From positions 3,911,501 to 3,975,500 of the forward strand of contig CP047152.1 in the NCBI GenBank assembly GCA_041879295.1: 64,000 bases of DNA, read 5' to 3'. Below, in pieces: positions 24,723 to 33,375 of the stretch (positions within the stretch are counted from its first letter, which is position 1; every line of letters begins with the position of its first letter). The DNA is from Pseudomonas putida (lineage in GTDB: Bacteria > Pseudomonadota > Gammaproteobacteria > Pseudomonadales > Pseudomonadaceae). The notes under the pieces were generated by a model. It was not told where the DNA came from, did not search any database, and was given only the letters and a program-made list of their open reading frames with translations. The translations under genes were made by a program, and so were the position numbers.

Positions 24723-25163
24723 ATGAAATACGAACATTTGTTGGTCGCCGTCGACCTGACCGAAGAGTGCGACCCGGTGATCAAGCGCGCCATGGCGCTG
24801 GCAGAACCTTCGAACGCCAAGGTATCCCTGGTGCACATCGTCGAGCCGATGGCCATGGCTTTCGGCGGTGACGTACCGATGGACCTGTCGCAGCTGCAAC
24901 AGCAGCAGTTCGACCAGGCCAAGGAGCGCATGGACCGCCTGTTCAACAAATACCCGGAAATCAACCGCGGCGACTCGCACCTGACCTACGGCCAACCGCG
25001 CCAGGAAATCCACCAGCTGGCCAAGGACCAGAACTGCGACCTGATCGTGGTCGGCAGCCATGGCCGTCACGGACTGGCATTGCTGCTGGGCTCCACGGCC
25101 AACGATGTACTGCACGGTGCGCCGTGTGACGTGCTGGCGGTGCGCTTGCTGAAGAAGGATTGA
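24723..25163 (+). CDS. Universal stress protein (UspA family)
   Basis: A 146-residue single-domain Usp. It starts MKYEHLLVAVDLTEECDPVIKRAM and ends with the ATP-binding motif G-x2-G-x9-G-S (VVGSHGRHGLALLLGSTANDVL), so it is probably an ATP-binding Usp like UspFG or MJ0577 rather than the UspA type. AGGAG lies nine bases before the ATG at 24723; a start six codons upstream is unlikely. No Anr or RpoS site is clear upstream. Confidence 0.92.
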   Translation: MKYEHLLVAVDLTEECDPVIKRAMALAEPSNAKVSLVHIVEPMAMAFGGDVPMDLSQLQQQQFDQAKERMDRLFNKYPEINRGDSHLTYGQPRQEIHQLAKDQNCDLIVVGSHGRHGLALLLGSTANDVLHGAPCDVLAVRLLKKD

Positions 25164-25168
25164 TTTGA

Positions 25169-25260
25169 CCTGAACCGGCCTCTTCGCGGGCAAACCCGCG
25201 CCTGCAAGGGTATGGCGATCCCTGTAGGAGCGGGTTTACCCGCGAAGAGGCCGAAACAGG
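25169..25260. repeat. REP doublet between usp and uup
   Basis: Inverted copies of CCGGCCTCTTCGCGGGCAAA and its complement (GGGTTTACCCGCGAAGAGGC), with outer CCTG / CAGG arms. It separates convergent genes. Confidence 0.92.
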
Positions 25261-25270
25261 CTAACGCCAA

Positions 25271-27199
25271 TCAGCCTTCCAACTCAGCCCAGCGCTCTAC
25301 CAGTGCATCCAATTCGCCCTGCAGCTTCTCGATCTGTGCCAACACCGCCGAAGTTTCTGCAATCGGACGCTGATAGAAACCCGCCGCGTTCACTTCTTCC
25401 TGAGCCTCGGCCATACGCTGTTCCAGCTCGTCGATCTGCCCCGGCAGCATCTCCAGCTCACGTTGCAGCTTGTAGCTGAGCTTCTTCTTCGAAGGCTCTT
25501 CCACCACCGCCGCAACAACAGGTTCAGGCTTGGCCTCGACCTTCTCCACCACCGCGCTGTTGAGCGCGGATTTGCCGCCCTTGCTCTCGGTCACACCCAG
25601 CAGCTTCGGCGAGCCGCCCTGGCGAATCCAGTCCTCGTAGCCGCCCACATACTCACGCACCTTGCCCTCGCCTTCGAACACCAACGTGCTGGTGACGACG
25701 TTGTCGAGGAAGGCCCGGTCGTGGCTGACCATCAGCACGGTACCTTTGTAGTTGGACAGCACCTCCTCCAGCAGCTCGAGGGTTTCCACGTCCAGGTCGT
25801 TGGTCGGTTCGTCGAGCACCAGCAGGTTGGCCGGCTTGCTGAACAGCTTGGCCAGCAGCAGCCGCGCACGCTCACCACCCGACAGCGCCTTGACCGGCGT
25901 GCGCGCACGCTGGGGGCTGAACAGGAAGTCGCCCAGGTAGCTCAGCACGTGGCGGTTCTGGCCATCGATCTCGATGAAATCACGGCCCTCGGCCAGGTTG
26001 TCGATCACGGTCTTTTCCAGGTCGAGCTGGTGGCGCATCTGGTCGAAATACGCCACCTCGAGCTTGGTACCGCGCTCCACTTTGCCCGCTGTGGGCTCAA
26101 GGTCGCCCAGCATCATCTTGAGCAAAGTGGTCTTGCCGGTGCCGTTTGCGCCCAGCAGACCGATGCGGTCCTGCCGCTGCAGGACCATGGAAAAGTCCTT
26201 GACCAGCAGAGGCCCGTCCGGGTGATGGAAGCTGACATTTTCCAGCACCATTACCTGCTTGCCGGATTTGTCCGCAGCTTCGATCTGGATGTTGGCCTTG
26301 CCCTGTCGTTCGCGACGCTCGCCACGCTCCACACGCAAGGCCTTCAGTGCACGCACACGGCCTTCGTTGCGGGTACGCCGGGCCTTGATACCCTGGCGAA
26401 TCCACACTTCTTCCTGGGCCAGGCGCTTGTCGAACAGCGCGTTGGCGGTTTCCTCGGCGGCCAGTGCGGCCTCCTTGTGCACCAGGAAGCTGGCGTAATC
26501 GCCGTTCCAGTCGATCAGGCCGCCGCGGTCCAGCTCGAGAATGCGGGTAGCCAGGTTCTGCAGGAACGAACGGTCGTGGGTGATGAACAATACCGCGCCG
26601 TTGAAGCCACGCAGGGCCTCTTCGAGCCAGGCGATGGCACCGATGTCCAGGTGGTTGGTCGGTTCGTCGAGCAGCAGCAGGTCGGGCTCGGACACCAGCG
26701 CCTGGGCCAGCAGCACGCGGCGGCGCCAGCCACCGGACAGCTCGGCCAGGGTCTTGTCGGCCGGCAGTTGCAGGCGACTGAGCGTGCTTTCAACCACCTG
26801 CTGCAGGCGCCAGCCGTCGCGGGCCTCCAGCTCGTGCTGGACGTGCATGAGCTTTTCCAGGTCTTCATCGCCCTGGATGTTCATGCTCAGGTGGTGGAAC
26901 TGCGCCAGCAACTCGCCCACGCCGTCCAGGCCTGCGGCTACCACGTCGAACACTGTGCGCTCGTCGGCCACCGGCAGCTCCTGCGGCAGCTCACCGATCT
27001 TCAGGCCCGGGGCACGCCAGATTTCGCCGTCGTCGCCCTTCTGCTCGCCCTTGACCAGGCGCAGCATGCTCGACTTGCCGGTGCCGTTGCGGCCGATGAT
27101 GCACACCCGCTCGCCACGAGCGATCTGCCAGGACACTTTGTCCAGCAGCGGCATGGCGCCGAATGCGAGGGACACATCGCTGAATTTGAGCAGGGTCAT
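25271..27199 (-). CDS. uup: ABC-F ATPase Uup
   Basis: Uup is a soluble ABC-F protein with two ATPase domains; family members act on ribosomes, and Uup affects DNA-integrity phenotypes in E. coli. The 642-residue protein has Walker A motifs GRNGTGKSS and GANGTGKTT, signatures LSGGWRRR and LSGGERAR, Walker B motifs LLLLDEPTNHLD and LLVLDEPTNDLD, and the Uup-type C-terminal coiled coil (about 555-642). The ATG at 27199 has GGAGA before it; the frame's longer N-terminal extension is not conserved. Confidence 0.94.
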   Translation of the reverse strand: MTLLKFSDVSLAFGAMPLLDKVSWQIARGERVCIIGRNGTGKSSMLRLVKGEQKGDDGEIWRAPGLKIGELPQELPVADERTVFDVVAAGLDGVGELLAQFHHLSMNIQGDEDLEKLMHVQHELEARDGWRLQQVVESTLSRLQLPADKTLAELSGGWRRRVLLAQALVSEPDLLLLDEPTNHLDIGAIAWLEEALRGFNGAVLFITHDRSFLQNLATRILELDRGGLIDWNGDYASFLVHKEAALAAEETANALFDKRLAQEEVWIRQGIKARRTRNEGRVRALKALRVERGERRERQGKANIQIEAADKSGKQVMVLENVSFHHPDGPLLVKDFSMVLQRQDRIGLLGANGTGKTTLLKMMLGDLEPTAGKVERGTKLEVAYFDQMRHQLDLEKTVIDNLAEGRDFIEIDGQNRHVLSYLGDFLFSPQRARTPVKALSGGERARLLLAKLFSKPANLLVLDEPTNDLDVETLELLEEVLSNYKGTVLMVSHDRAFLDNVVTSTLVFEGEGKVREYVGGYEDWIRQGGSPKLLGVTESKGGKSALNSAVVEKVEAKPEPVVAAVVEEPSKKKLSYKLQRELEMLPGQIDELEQRMAEAQEEVNAAGFYQRPIAETSAVLAQIEKLQGELDALVERWAELEG

Positions 27200-27419
27200 G
27201 TTCGTCTCCATAAATCGGGCGCGCATTCTACCTGACTTGGCCCCCGACGGCATCCGCCAGGCCAACCGGTGAGCGCCTGGCGACATCTGGTCGAACTTAA
27301 TATCCCGATACACGCACAGCGCTTTCACCCACTGCCGGCAAACGGCTAAGCTAAGGCAATAGCTTTCAACAGTGCTGGCTCCGCCGACACTTCCCATGGT
27401 TCAACTGCCCGGACGTATC

Positions 27420-29345
27420 ATGCGCAGCCGCCTGCTACATATCGCATCCTGCCTGCTGCTTACCGCTGCCACCTGCGCGGCACAGGCCACCGACCTGACC
27501 CTGCAACGCCAGTACTATGACGAGGCCAAGCGCGCGCTGGCAAAAGGCGACAAAGGCCCCTACCTGCGCTATGCCCAGGCCTTGAGCGACTACCCGCTGA
27601 CGCCCTACCTGGCCTACGACGAACTCACAGCCCGCCTGAAAACCGCCAGCAACCAGGAAATCGAAGGTTTCCTTGCCAAGCACGGCGACCTGCCCCAGGC
27701 CAACTGGATGAAGCTGCGCTGGTTGCGCTGGCTGGCCGAACGCGGCGAGTGGGATACCTTCGTCAAGTACTACGACCCCAAGCTCAATTTCACCGAACTG
27801 GACTGCCTCAACGGCCAATACCAGCTCAGCCACGGTTTGCGCGCCGAAGGTTACGCCACCGCCGACAAGCTGTGGAACGTCGGCAAATCGCAACCTGCCG
27901 CCTGTGACACGCTGTTCGGCATGTGGGCAGCCGAAGGCCAGCTGACCGAGGCCAAGCGCTGGGCACGCACCAAGCTGGCAGCCCAGGCGCGCAACTACGG
28001 CCTGGCCAACACACTGGCCAAGACCCTGACCACCCTCCGCTCACAGGGGCGCCTGCTGGTCGACGTCGCGCAGAAGCCTGAGCTGCTCAACCAGCCGTCG
28101 CGCTTTACCCCGATCAACGAGGCCATGTCCGACGTGGTCAGCCTCGGCCTTCGTCGCCTGGCCCGGCAGAACCCGGAGCGGGCGATGGCACTGCTTGACG
28201 ATTACGCCCAACGCATGCACTTCTCGCGTGACGAAAAGGTGGCCATCGCCCGCGAAATCGGCCTGACCCTCGCACGCCGCTACGACCCACGCGCCCTCGA
28301 CCTGATGACCCGCTACGACCCCGAGCTGCGTGACAACACCGTCAGCGAATGGCGCCTTCGGCTGCTGCTGCGCCTGGGCCGCTGGGAGGACGCCTACGAG
28401 TTGACCAAGCGCCTTCCCCAGGACCTGGCCAGCACCAGCCGCTGGAAGTACTGGCAGGCCCGCAGCCTGGAACTGGCACAGCCAAACAACCCGCAGATCC
28501 CGCTGCTTTACAAGACCGCCGCGCGTGAGCGTGACTTCTATGGCTTCCTCGCCGCCGACCGGGCACAGACACCGTACCAGATGAACAACAAGCCGCTGCT
28601 GCTGAGCCCGCAACTGGTCAAGAAGGTGCGCAACACGCCCGGTATCCAGCGCGCACTGGAATTCCACGCCCGCGGCCAGATCGTTGATGGCCGCCGTGAG
28701 TGGTACCACGTCAGCCGCCACTTCACCCGTGACGAAATGGTCGCACAGGCACGCCTGGCCTATGAGCTGCGCTGGTACTTCCCGGCCATCCGCACCATCA
28801 GCCAGGCCCGTTACTGGGACGACCTGGACATCCGCTTCCCCATGGCCCACCGCGACACGCTGGTGCGCGAAGCCAAAGTTCGCGGCCTGCATTCGAGCTG
28901 GGTATTCGCCATCACTCGCCAGGAAAGCGCCTTCATGGAGGACGCCCGCTCACCCGTGGGCGCCAGCGGCCTGATGCAACTGATGCCGGCCACGGCCAAG
29001 GAAACCGCACGCAAGTTCAGTATCCCGCTGGCATCACCGGCGCAAGTGCTGAATCCGGACAAGAACATCCAGCTGGGTGCAGCCTACCTGAGCCAGGTAC
29101 ACAGCCAGTTCAACGGCAACCGGGTGCTGGCTTCGGCAGCCTACAACGCCGGGCCCGGGCGTGTGCGCCAGTGGCTCAAAGGCGCCAAGCACCTGAGCTT
29201 CGATGTGTGGGTAGAGTCGATCCCGTTCGACGAAACACGCCAGTACGTGCAGAACGTGCTGTCGTATTCGGTGATCTACGGGCAAAAGCTGAATTCACCG
29301 CAGCCATTGGTGGATTGGCATGAACGGTATTTCGATGACATGTGA
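27420..29345 (+). CDS. slt: Soluble lytic murein transglycosylase
   Basis: Slt cleaves the MurNAc-GlcNAc bond of peptidoglycan to form 1,6-anhydro products, which feed the NagZ recycling route. The 641-residue protein has a Sec signal (LLHIASCLLLTAATCAAQA), a long helical superhelix (U and L domains) and a C-terminal lysozyme-like domain with the catalytic Glu in TRQESAF (about residue 502), the ASGLMQLMPATA motif and AYNAGPGRV. The ATG at 27420 follows GGA nine bases before; MVQLPGR at 27396 is an alternative. It is divergent from uup. Confidence 0.95.
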   Translation: MRSRLLHIASCLLLTAATCAAQATDLTLQRQYYDEAKRALAKGDKGPYLRYAQALSDYPLTPYLAYDELTARLKTASNQEIEGFLAKHGDLPQANWMKLRWLRWLAERGEWDTFVKYYDPKLNFTELDCLNGQYQLSHGLRAEGYATADKLWNVGKSQPAACDTLFGMWAAEGQLTEAKRWARTKLAAQARNYGLANTLAKTLTTLRSQGRLLVDVAQKPELLNQPSRFTPINEAMSDVVSLGLRRLARQNPERAMALLDDYAQRMHFSRDEKVAIAREIGLTLARRYDPRALDLMTRYDPELRDNTVSEWRLRLLLRLGRWEDAYELTKRLPQDLASTSRWKYWQARSLELAQPNNPQIPLLYKTAARERDFYGFLAADRAQTPYQMNNKPLLLSPQLVKKVRNTPGIQRALEFHARGQIVDGRREWYHVSRHFTRDEMVAQARLAYELRWYFPAIRTISQARYWDDLDIRFPMAHRDTLVREAKVRGLHSSWVFAITRQESAFMEDARSPVGASGLMQLMPATAKETARKFSIPLASPAQVLNPDKNIQLGAAYLSQVHSQFNGNRVLASAAYNAGPGRVRQWLKGAKHLSFDVWVESIPFDETRQYVQNVLSYSVIYGQKLNSPQPLVDWHERYFDDM

Positions 29346-29355
29346 TTGCTGTTGA

Positions 29356-29449
29356 GCCTGTACCGGCCTCTTCGCGGGTGAACCCGCTCCTACAAGGGTT
29401 ACGCGGTCGTTGTAGGAGCGGGTTCACCCGCGAAGAGGCCGGTACAGGC
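29356..29449. repeat. REP doublet between slt and the MOSC gene
   Basis: A near-perfect inverted pair (GCCTGTACCGGCCTCTTCGC ... GCGAAGAGGCCGGTACAGGC) with a spacer of about 20 bases. The outer GCCTGTACC arms make the stem longer than a standard REP pair. Confidence 0.94.
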
Positions 29450-29456
29450 AACACAC

Positions 29457-30260
29457 CTACTCCAGGATTTCTACTTCCATCCCCACCTCCAGCCACCCAC
29501 TGCCATCCACCGCCAGGTTCTGCCCGAACAGCACATCCCCCTCTTTCTCACGAAAGGTCTTGAGCGTCGCCATCGGCTCGCGGTCGGCAGCGCGCGCCCC
29601 GGTAGCCGGATCGATGGTGGTGAAGATGCACCGCACACTGGGCTTTAGCACGCGAAACGCCAAGCTGCCGATGCGAATCCGCTTCCAGCCATCCTCGGCA
29701 AACGGCTCCGCGCCCTGCACCACCAGGTTGGGCCGAAAGCGCAGCATCGACATGGGCCGACCAATACGCCGGTTAAGCTCATCCAGCGAGCCCTGCCCGA
29801 TCAGCAGCAAGGGGAAGCCATCCGGAAACGCCGCACGGTCACTGTTGAATCCGTAACCATTGGGCAGGTAACGCGCACGCTGCTCGGGGCAATGCACCAG
29901 GCGTACGGCCTTGCCCAGCAACTCGCTCAACCAGGCTGCCGCGGCATCGCCAGCGTCCGGCACGCGCAAGGTATCGCGCCAGATCGTCACGCCGCGCAGG
30001 GCGTCATCGGCAGGCGGTACAGGCACCCGCAACGGCGGCTGCCCAGGGGCTTGCAGCAGCAACTGGCCGCTGTCGTCAGCGTGTGCGCAGATCTGGCCAA
30101 GTTGTGGCCAGGCACGCTGGGTCAGGAAGCGTCCGTTTTCTTCCTCGACCACCATCCAGCGCCGGTCGCCTTGCAGCCCCAGCAAACCCACCGGTGATGC
30201 CTTCAGGCTTTGCGCCTGCCCCGACTTCACCGGGTATCGATACAACTCACTGAGAAACAT
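29457..30260 (-). CDS. MOSC-domain protein (mARC/YcbX type)
   Basis: The 267-residue protein has the MOSC N-terminal beta-barrel (LYRYPVKSGQAQSL, LGLQGDRRWMVV) followed by the MOSC domain, with the probable molybdenum-cofactor ligand Cys211 in PSVRCIFTTIDP. E. coli YcbX reduces N-hydroxylated base analogues, so this may detoxify such compounds using a redox partner. It lacks YcbX's C-terminal ferredoxin domain, so an electron donor must be separate. The moaB-moeA pair elsewhere in the window supplies the cofactor pathway, but they are not adjacent. Confidence 0.86.
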   Translation of the reverse strand: MFLSELYRYPVKSGQAQSLKASPVGLLGLQGDRRWMVVEEENGRFLTQRAWPQLGQICAHADDSGQLLLQAPGQPPLRVPVPPADDALRGVTIWRDTLRVPDAGDAAAAWLSELLGKAVRLVHCPEQRARYLPNGYGFNSDRAAFPDGFPLLLIGQGSLDELNRRIGRPMSMLRFRPNLVVQGAEPFAEDGWKRIRIGSLAFRVLKPSVRCIFTTIDPATGARAADREPMATLKTFREKEGDVLFGQNLAVDGSGWLEVGMEVEILE

Positions 30261-30315
30261 CCTTGCTGCCTCGCGTCATGCCAAAAGCCAAGCTTATACC
30301 TGGCCGGCACAACGT

Positions 30316-31251
30316 TCACGCAGCGGTGGTATCCAGCAACAGGCGCTGCTTGACCACATCGACAAGGCGATCAGGCTGGAACTTGGAAAGGAAGTTGTCA
30401 CAGCCCACCTTCTTCACCATGGATTCGTTGAAACTGCCCGACAGCGAAGTGTGCAGCACCACATAGAGCTGGCGCAGGCGGGCATCGCTGCGGATCTCGG
30501 TGGTCAGCCGATAGCCGTCCATTTCCGGCATTTCTGCATCGGTGAACACCATCAGCAGCTTCTCGCACACGTCCTCGCCGGCATCCGCCCAGCCCTTGAG
30601 CATGCGCAGCGCCTTCAGGCCATCACTGGCCACATGCAGCTTCATGCCCAGCTGGGACAGGGTGTCGCGCAATTGCGCCAAGGCCACACTGGAGTCGTCC
30701 ACCAGCAGCACCTCCCGGCCGCGGGCCCGGGCCAGCACTGGGTCGGCGAGCTTGTCGCCAGAGACCCGGGCGTTGTAGGGCACGATTTCGGCCAGCACTT
30801 TCTCCACGTCGATCACTTCCACCAGCTTTTCATCGACCTTGGTGATGGCAGTCAGGTAATGCTGGCGACCGGCACTGGAAGGCGGCGGCATGATCGACTC
30901 CCAGTTCAAGTTGACGATGCGGTCGACACCGCCCACCAGGAAGGCCTGCACCGAGCGGTTGTATTCGGTGACGATGATGGTGCTGTCCGGCCCCGGCTGT
31001 AGCGGGCGCATACCGATCGCCTGGGACAGGTCGATCACCGGCAGGGTCTGCCCGCGCAGGTTGACCACACCGCAGACATAGGCGTGGCGCTGGGGCATCA
31101 GGGTCAGCTTGGGCAGTTGCAGTACTTCCTGCACCTTGAACACGTTGATCGCGAACAGCTGGCGACCGGCCAGGCGAAACATCAGAATTTCCAGGCGGTT
31201 CTCACCCACCAGTTGCGTGCGTTGGTCTACCGTGTCGAGAATGCCAGCCAT
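30316..31251 (-). CDS. cheV: Chemotaxis coupling protein CheV
   Basis: CheV links chemoreceptors to CheA and carries a receiver domain thought to act as a phosphate sink. The 311-residue protein has an N-terminal CheW-like domain (MFRLAGRQLFAINVFKVQEV, about 24-160, with GVVNLRGQTLPVIDL) and a C-terminal receiver (REVLLVDDSS, acceptor Asp in MVFTDAEMPEMDG, Lys in LSKFQPD). A sigma-28 promoter match lies 48 bases upstream of the start. It precedes the MOSC gene by 55 bases on the same strand. Confidence 0.95.
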   Translation of the reverse strand: MAGILDTVDQRTQLVGENRLEILMFRLAGRQLFAINVFKVQEVLQLPKLTLMPQRHAYVCGVVNLRGQTLPVIDLSQAIGMRPLQPGPDSTIIVTEYNRSVQAFLVGGVDRIVNLNWESIMPPPSSAGRQHYLTAITKVDEKLVEVIDVEKVLAEIVPYNARVSGDKLADPVLARARGREVLLVDDSSVALAQLRDTLSQLGMKLHVASDGLKALRMLKGWADAGEDVCEKLLMVFTDAEMPEMDGYRLTTEIRSDARLRQLYVVLHTSLSGSFNESMVKKVGCDNFLSKFQPDRLVDVVKQRLLLDTTAA

Positions 31252-31599
31252 TGGAAAGCCCCCAGGCTTGAGTCGTAAAAGGTGAAATCATCTACCCTGT
31301 ATCGGCGGCTTCACGCACACCTTGACCCTTGCGGGAAAATGCCGCGCGGATAATTGATATCACTTTACCATCATGCTTTACTGCCGACACGCCAGGGCAA
31401 ATCAGGGGCACGACAAAAGTTCCCTACCCTAGCCCTTGATCAGGGAAACCCTTAGCGGCAATCGGGTGCAACCTGATGTTCGCGATATCCTTTAGCCATT
31501 AATGTGACGCCATTCTCATTGCATGAATGGAGTCAGGCTTTTGCTAGCTATCGTTTCGGCGTGCCCGCCCTCCGCGCCTACCCCACGCGCGGGGACTTG
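31252..31599. other. 348-base divergent region between cheV and the Hpt-like gene
   Basis: It contains the sigma-28 promoter of cheV (31299-31325). The side facing the Hpt-like gene has no clear promoter that I can place, though AT-rich sequence (GATATCACTTTACCATCATGC near 31359-31380) suggests one. Confidence 0.5.
31299..31325 (-). promoter_or_regulatory. FliA (sigma-28) promoter of cheV
   Basis: On the minus strand TCAAGGTG, 11 bases, then GCCGATAC. The sigma-28 consensus is TCAAGTTT-N11-GCCGATAA: the -10 matches 7 of 8, the -35 matches TCAAG and the spacing is exact. It lies 48 bases from the cheV start. Confidence 0.85.
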
Positions 31600-32112
31600 A
31601 TGATGGACACTGCCTTATCGTTCGATGACGCCCTGCAGGGCTTCCTGCTGGATGCCCAGGTACTGCTGACCCAGGCTCAGGAATGCCTGCAGCATCTGGA
31701 GCTGATAGACAATGACCCGGATGCCTGCAGTTGCCTGAGCAGCGCCCTCGACACTATCGCCCGTCAAGCTACGCGCTTGGGCCTGCGTGAAGTTGCCCAC
31801 TACACCACCGCCCTGCAACAGCTGCTTGCCCCAGCCTGCCACGGTGGTTGCCTGCAGCGGGAAGCCCTACCCGCGATAGGGGCGTGCCTGACCTTGCTGG
31901 CCTGGCAGTTGGAGCTGGTCGATAGCCGTACAGGGCGGCTGAACCTGGACATCGGCGAGCAACTGGTGCTGCTGGGTGAATTGGCCAAGGTCGTACAACC
32001 CCCCTTTGCGCCAGCCTGCGCGTCCTGCGACGAAGCAGGCAGCGCGTGCATTCACCCGCACAGTGACGTGGCAACCGGCACCCGCCCCAGCCGCTCTAAT
32101 CGCACGCATTAA
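31600..32112 (+). CDS. Hpt-like protein lacking the phosphorylatable histidine
   Basis: A 170-residue protein. Residues about 7-77 read like an Hpt four-helix bundle (ALQGFLLDAQVLLTQAQECL, then LSSALDTIARQATRLGL, then REVAHYTTALQQLL). The canonical Hpt motif is L-x-x-A-x-H-T-I-K-G-S-A; here the His position is Asp51 and K-G-S is Ala-Arg-Gln, so the protein cannot be a normal phosphorelay carrier. The remainder is helical with a Cys-rich tail (APACASCDEAGSACIH). The start at 31600 follows GGGGA; a frame extends further upstream but is not compelling. A NarL-type kinase and regulator follow 366 bases downstream, which may be coincidental. The Hpt assignment is my inference from the pattern. Confidence 0.6.
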   Translation: MMDTALSFDDALQGFLLDAQVLLTQAQECLQHLELIDNDPDACSCLSSALDTIARQATRLGLREVAHYTTALQQLLAPACHGGCLQREALPAIGACLTLLAWQLELVDSRTGRLNLDIGEQLVLLGELAKVVQPPFAPACASCDEAGSACIHPHSDVATGTRPSRSNRTH

Positions 32113-32478
32113 CCTGACTCAAAGTGCAACTAAGCAACTTTATTGAAACCCGACCATGGTCGAACTTGGAAAGTTCTTCAGGTTTTCGGTGCATGCCGCC
32201 GAATCATTGCCGCACAAGTTACAGCACAAGTGGGTACTGCGCGATTAAAGGGTGGCACTTTGCTACTCGAAAGGGCCCGAGCAGCAGGCGTTTCAACGGA
32301 CTACCTGGCCGCGACCGATGCAATGCAAAGTGGTAATATGCGCCCCCACAAACGCTTGCTATCGGAACAAAGGTGGCAAGAATACGTATTCAAAAAAACA
32401 ACGAAAGTACTGCGCCAAAGCCTCTGAGCAGCATTGTGCAAGGCCTCCATCAGCAATACTTCAGTGGCCTCCCTACCT
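32113..32478. other. 366-base region between Hpt-like and sensor kinase genes
   Basis: It is less GC-rich than its surroundings and holds no gene I can support. A frame at 32143-32427 (MKPDHGRTW start) lacks a ribosome binding site and resembles no known family. It presumably holds the kinase promoter. Confidence 0.45.
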
Positions 32479-33375
32479 ATGTTCCCACGCTTGAAGACCT
32501 TTTTGCGTTGCTGCTCCCGCGCCGCCGTGCTGCGTTGGGCAACGGTCGGACTTTGCGTGGCCTCACTGGTTGCCAACATGGCGCTGTACCTGGCCAATCA
32601 GACAATCCCGGCCACCCTGCTGGTGCTGCAGTTGGTCGCCACGCTGGGTGCTGCTGTGCAACTGGGCCTGGGCGCCAGGTCGATCCACCTGCGCCCGGCT
32701 GAGCTGGCCGAGCGCATGCTCAAAGTGCAAGAAGACGAGCGTCAGCATCTGGGCCGGGAACTGCACGACGACATCGGTCAACTGCTCACCGCTGCCAAGC
32801 TGCAACTGCAGTGGCTGCAGCGGCGCATGCCCGACGAATTGCAGGGGCACTGCGACGCCCTGCGCAGCACACTGGATGACACCCTCGGTAATGTGCGCAA
32901 TGTCTCCGCACTGCTCAACCCCCGGCAGTTGGCCAGCCTTGGTCTGGAAGACAGCCTGCGCGCGCACCTGGTACGCACCCTGGCCAGCAGCGGCGTGCAC
33001 TGGAGCCTGGCGTGCAACCAGCGCCTGGGCGGCATCGACGAAGCCGTGGCCATGGCAGTGTTCCGTATTACCCAGGAGGCAGTGACCAACATGCTGCGCC
33101 ACGCCCAGGCACATAACCTGGTCATCCGTCTGCAACGCACCCCTGAGGGGCTGGCGTTGTCGATCCACGACGATGGTCGTGGTTTCATCCCTGCCCGGCA
33201 CCCGGCAGAGGCCGGTCAGCGCGGCCTGGCCGGCATGCAGGAGCGGGTAATCGCGCTGCGGGGCAGCCTCGACATCACCAGTCAGCCTGGCCGAGGCACG
33301 CAGATCGAAGCGATGTTCCCGTGGTCCCCGCGCACCCAGCAACGCGCCAGGAGTACTACCAACCATGACCTGTAG
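32479..33375 (+). CDS. Sensor histidine kinase, NarX/DegS-like (HisKA_3)
   Basis: The 298-residue kinase has two N-terminal membrane segments (ATVGLCVASLVANMALYL and TLLVLQLVATLGAAVQLGLG) with a very short loop between them, so it has no periplasmic sensor domain. The HisKA_3 dimerisation helix contains ERQHLGRELHDDIGQLL, with His in ELHDD as phosphorylation site. The HATPase domain has the N box ITQEAVTNMLRHA, G1 DDGRGF and G2 GQRGLAGMQER. It overlaps the following regulator by 11 bases. Its signal is unknown. No good ribosome binding site marks the start; GTG/ATG starts upstream cannot be excluded. Confidence 0.86.
   Translation: MFPRLKTFLRCCSRAAVLRWATVGLCVASLVANMALYLANQTIPATLLVLQLVATLGAAVQLGLGARSIHLRPAELAERMLKVQEDERQHLGRELHDDIGQLLTAAKLQLQWLQRRMPDELQGHCDALRSTLDDTLGNVRNVSALLNPRQLASLGLEDSLRAHLVRTLASSGVHWSLACNQRLGGIDEAVAMAVFRITQEAVTNMLRHAQAHNLVIRLQRTPEGLALSIHDDGRGFIPARHPAEAGQRGLAGMQERVIALRGSLDITSQPGRGTQIEAMFPWSPRTQQRARSTTNHDL

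Noticed and set aside
32143..32427. Open frame between the Hpt-like and kinase genes
   Set aside because: No ribosome binding site, and codons and composition unlike coding sequence of the neighbours.
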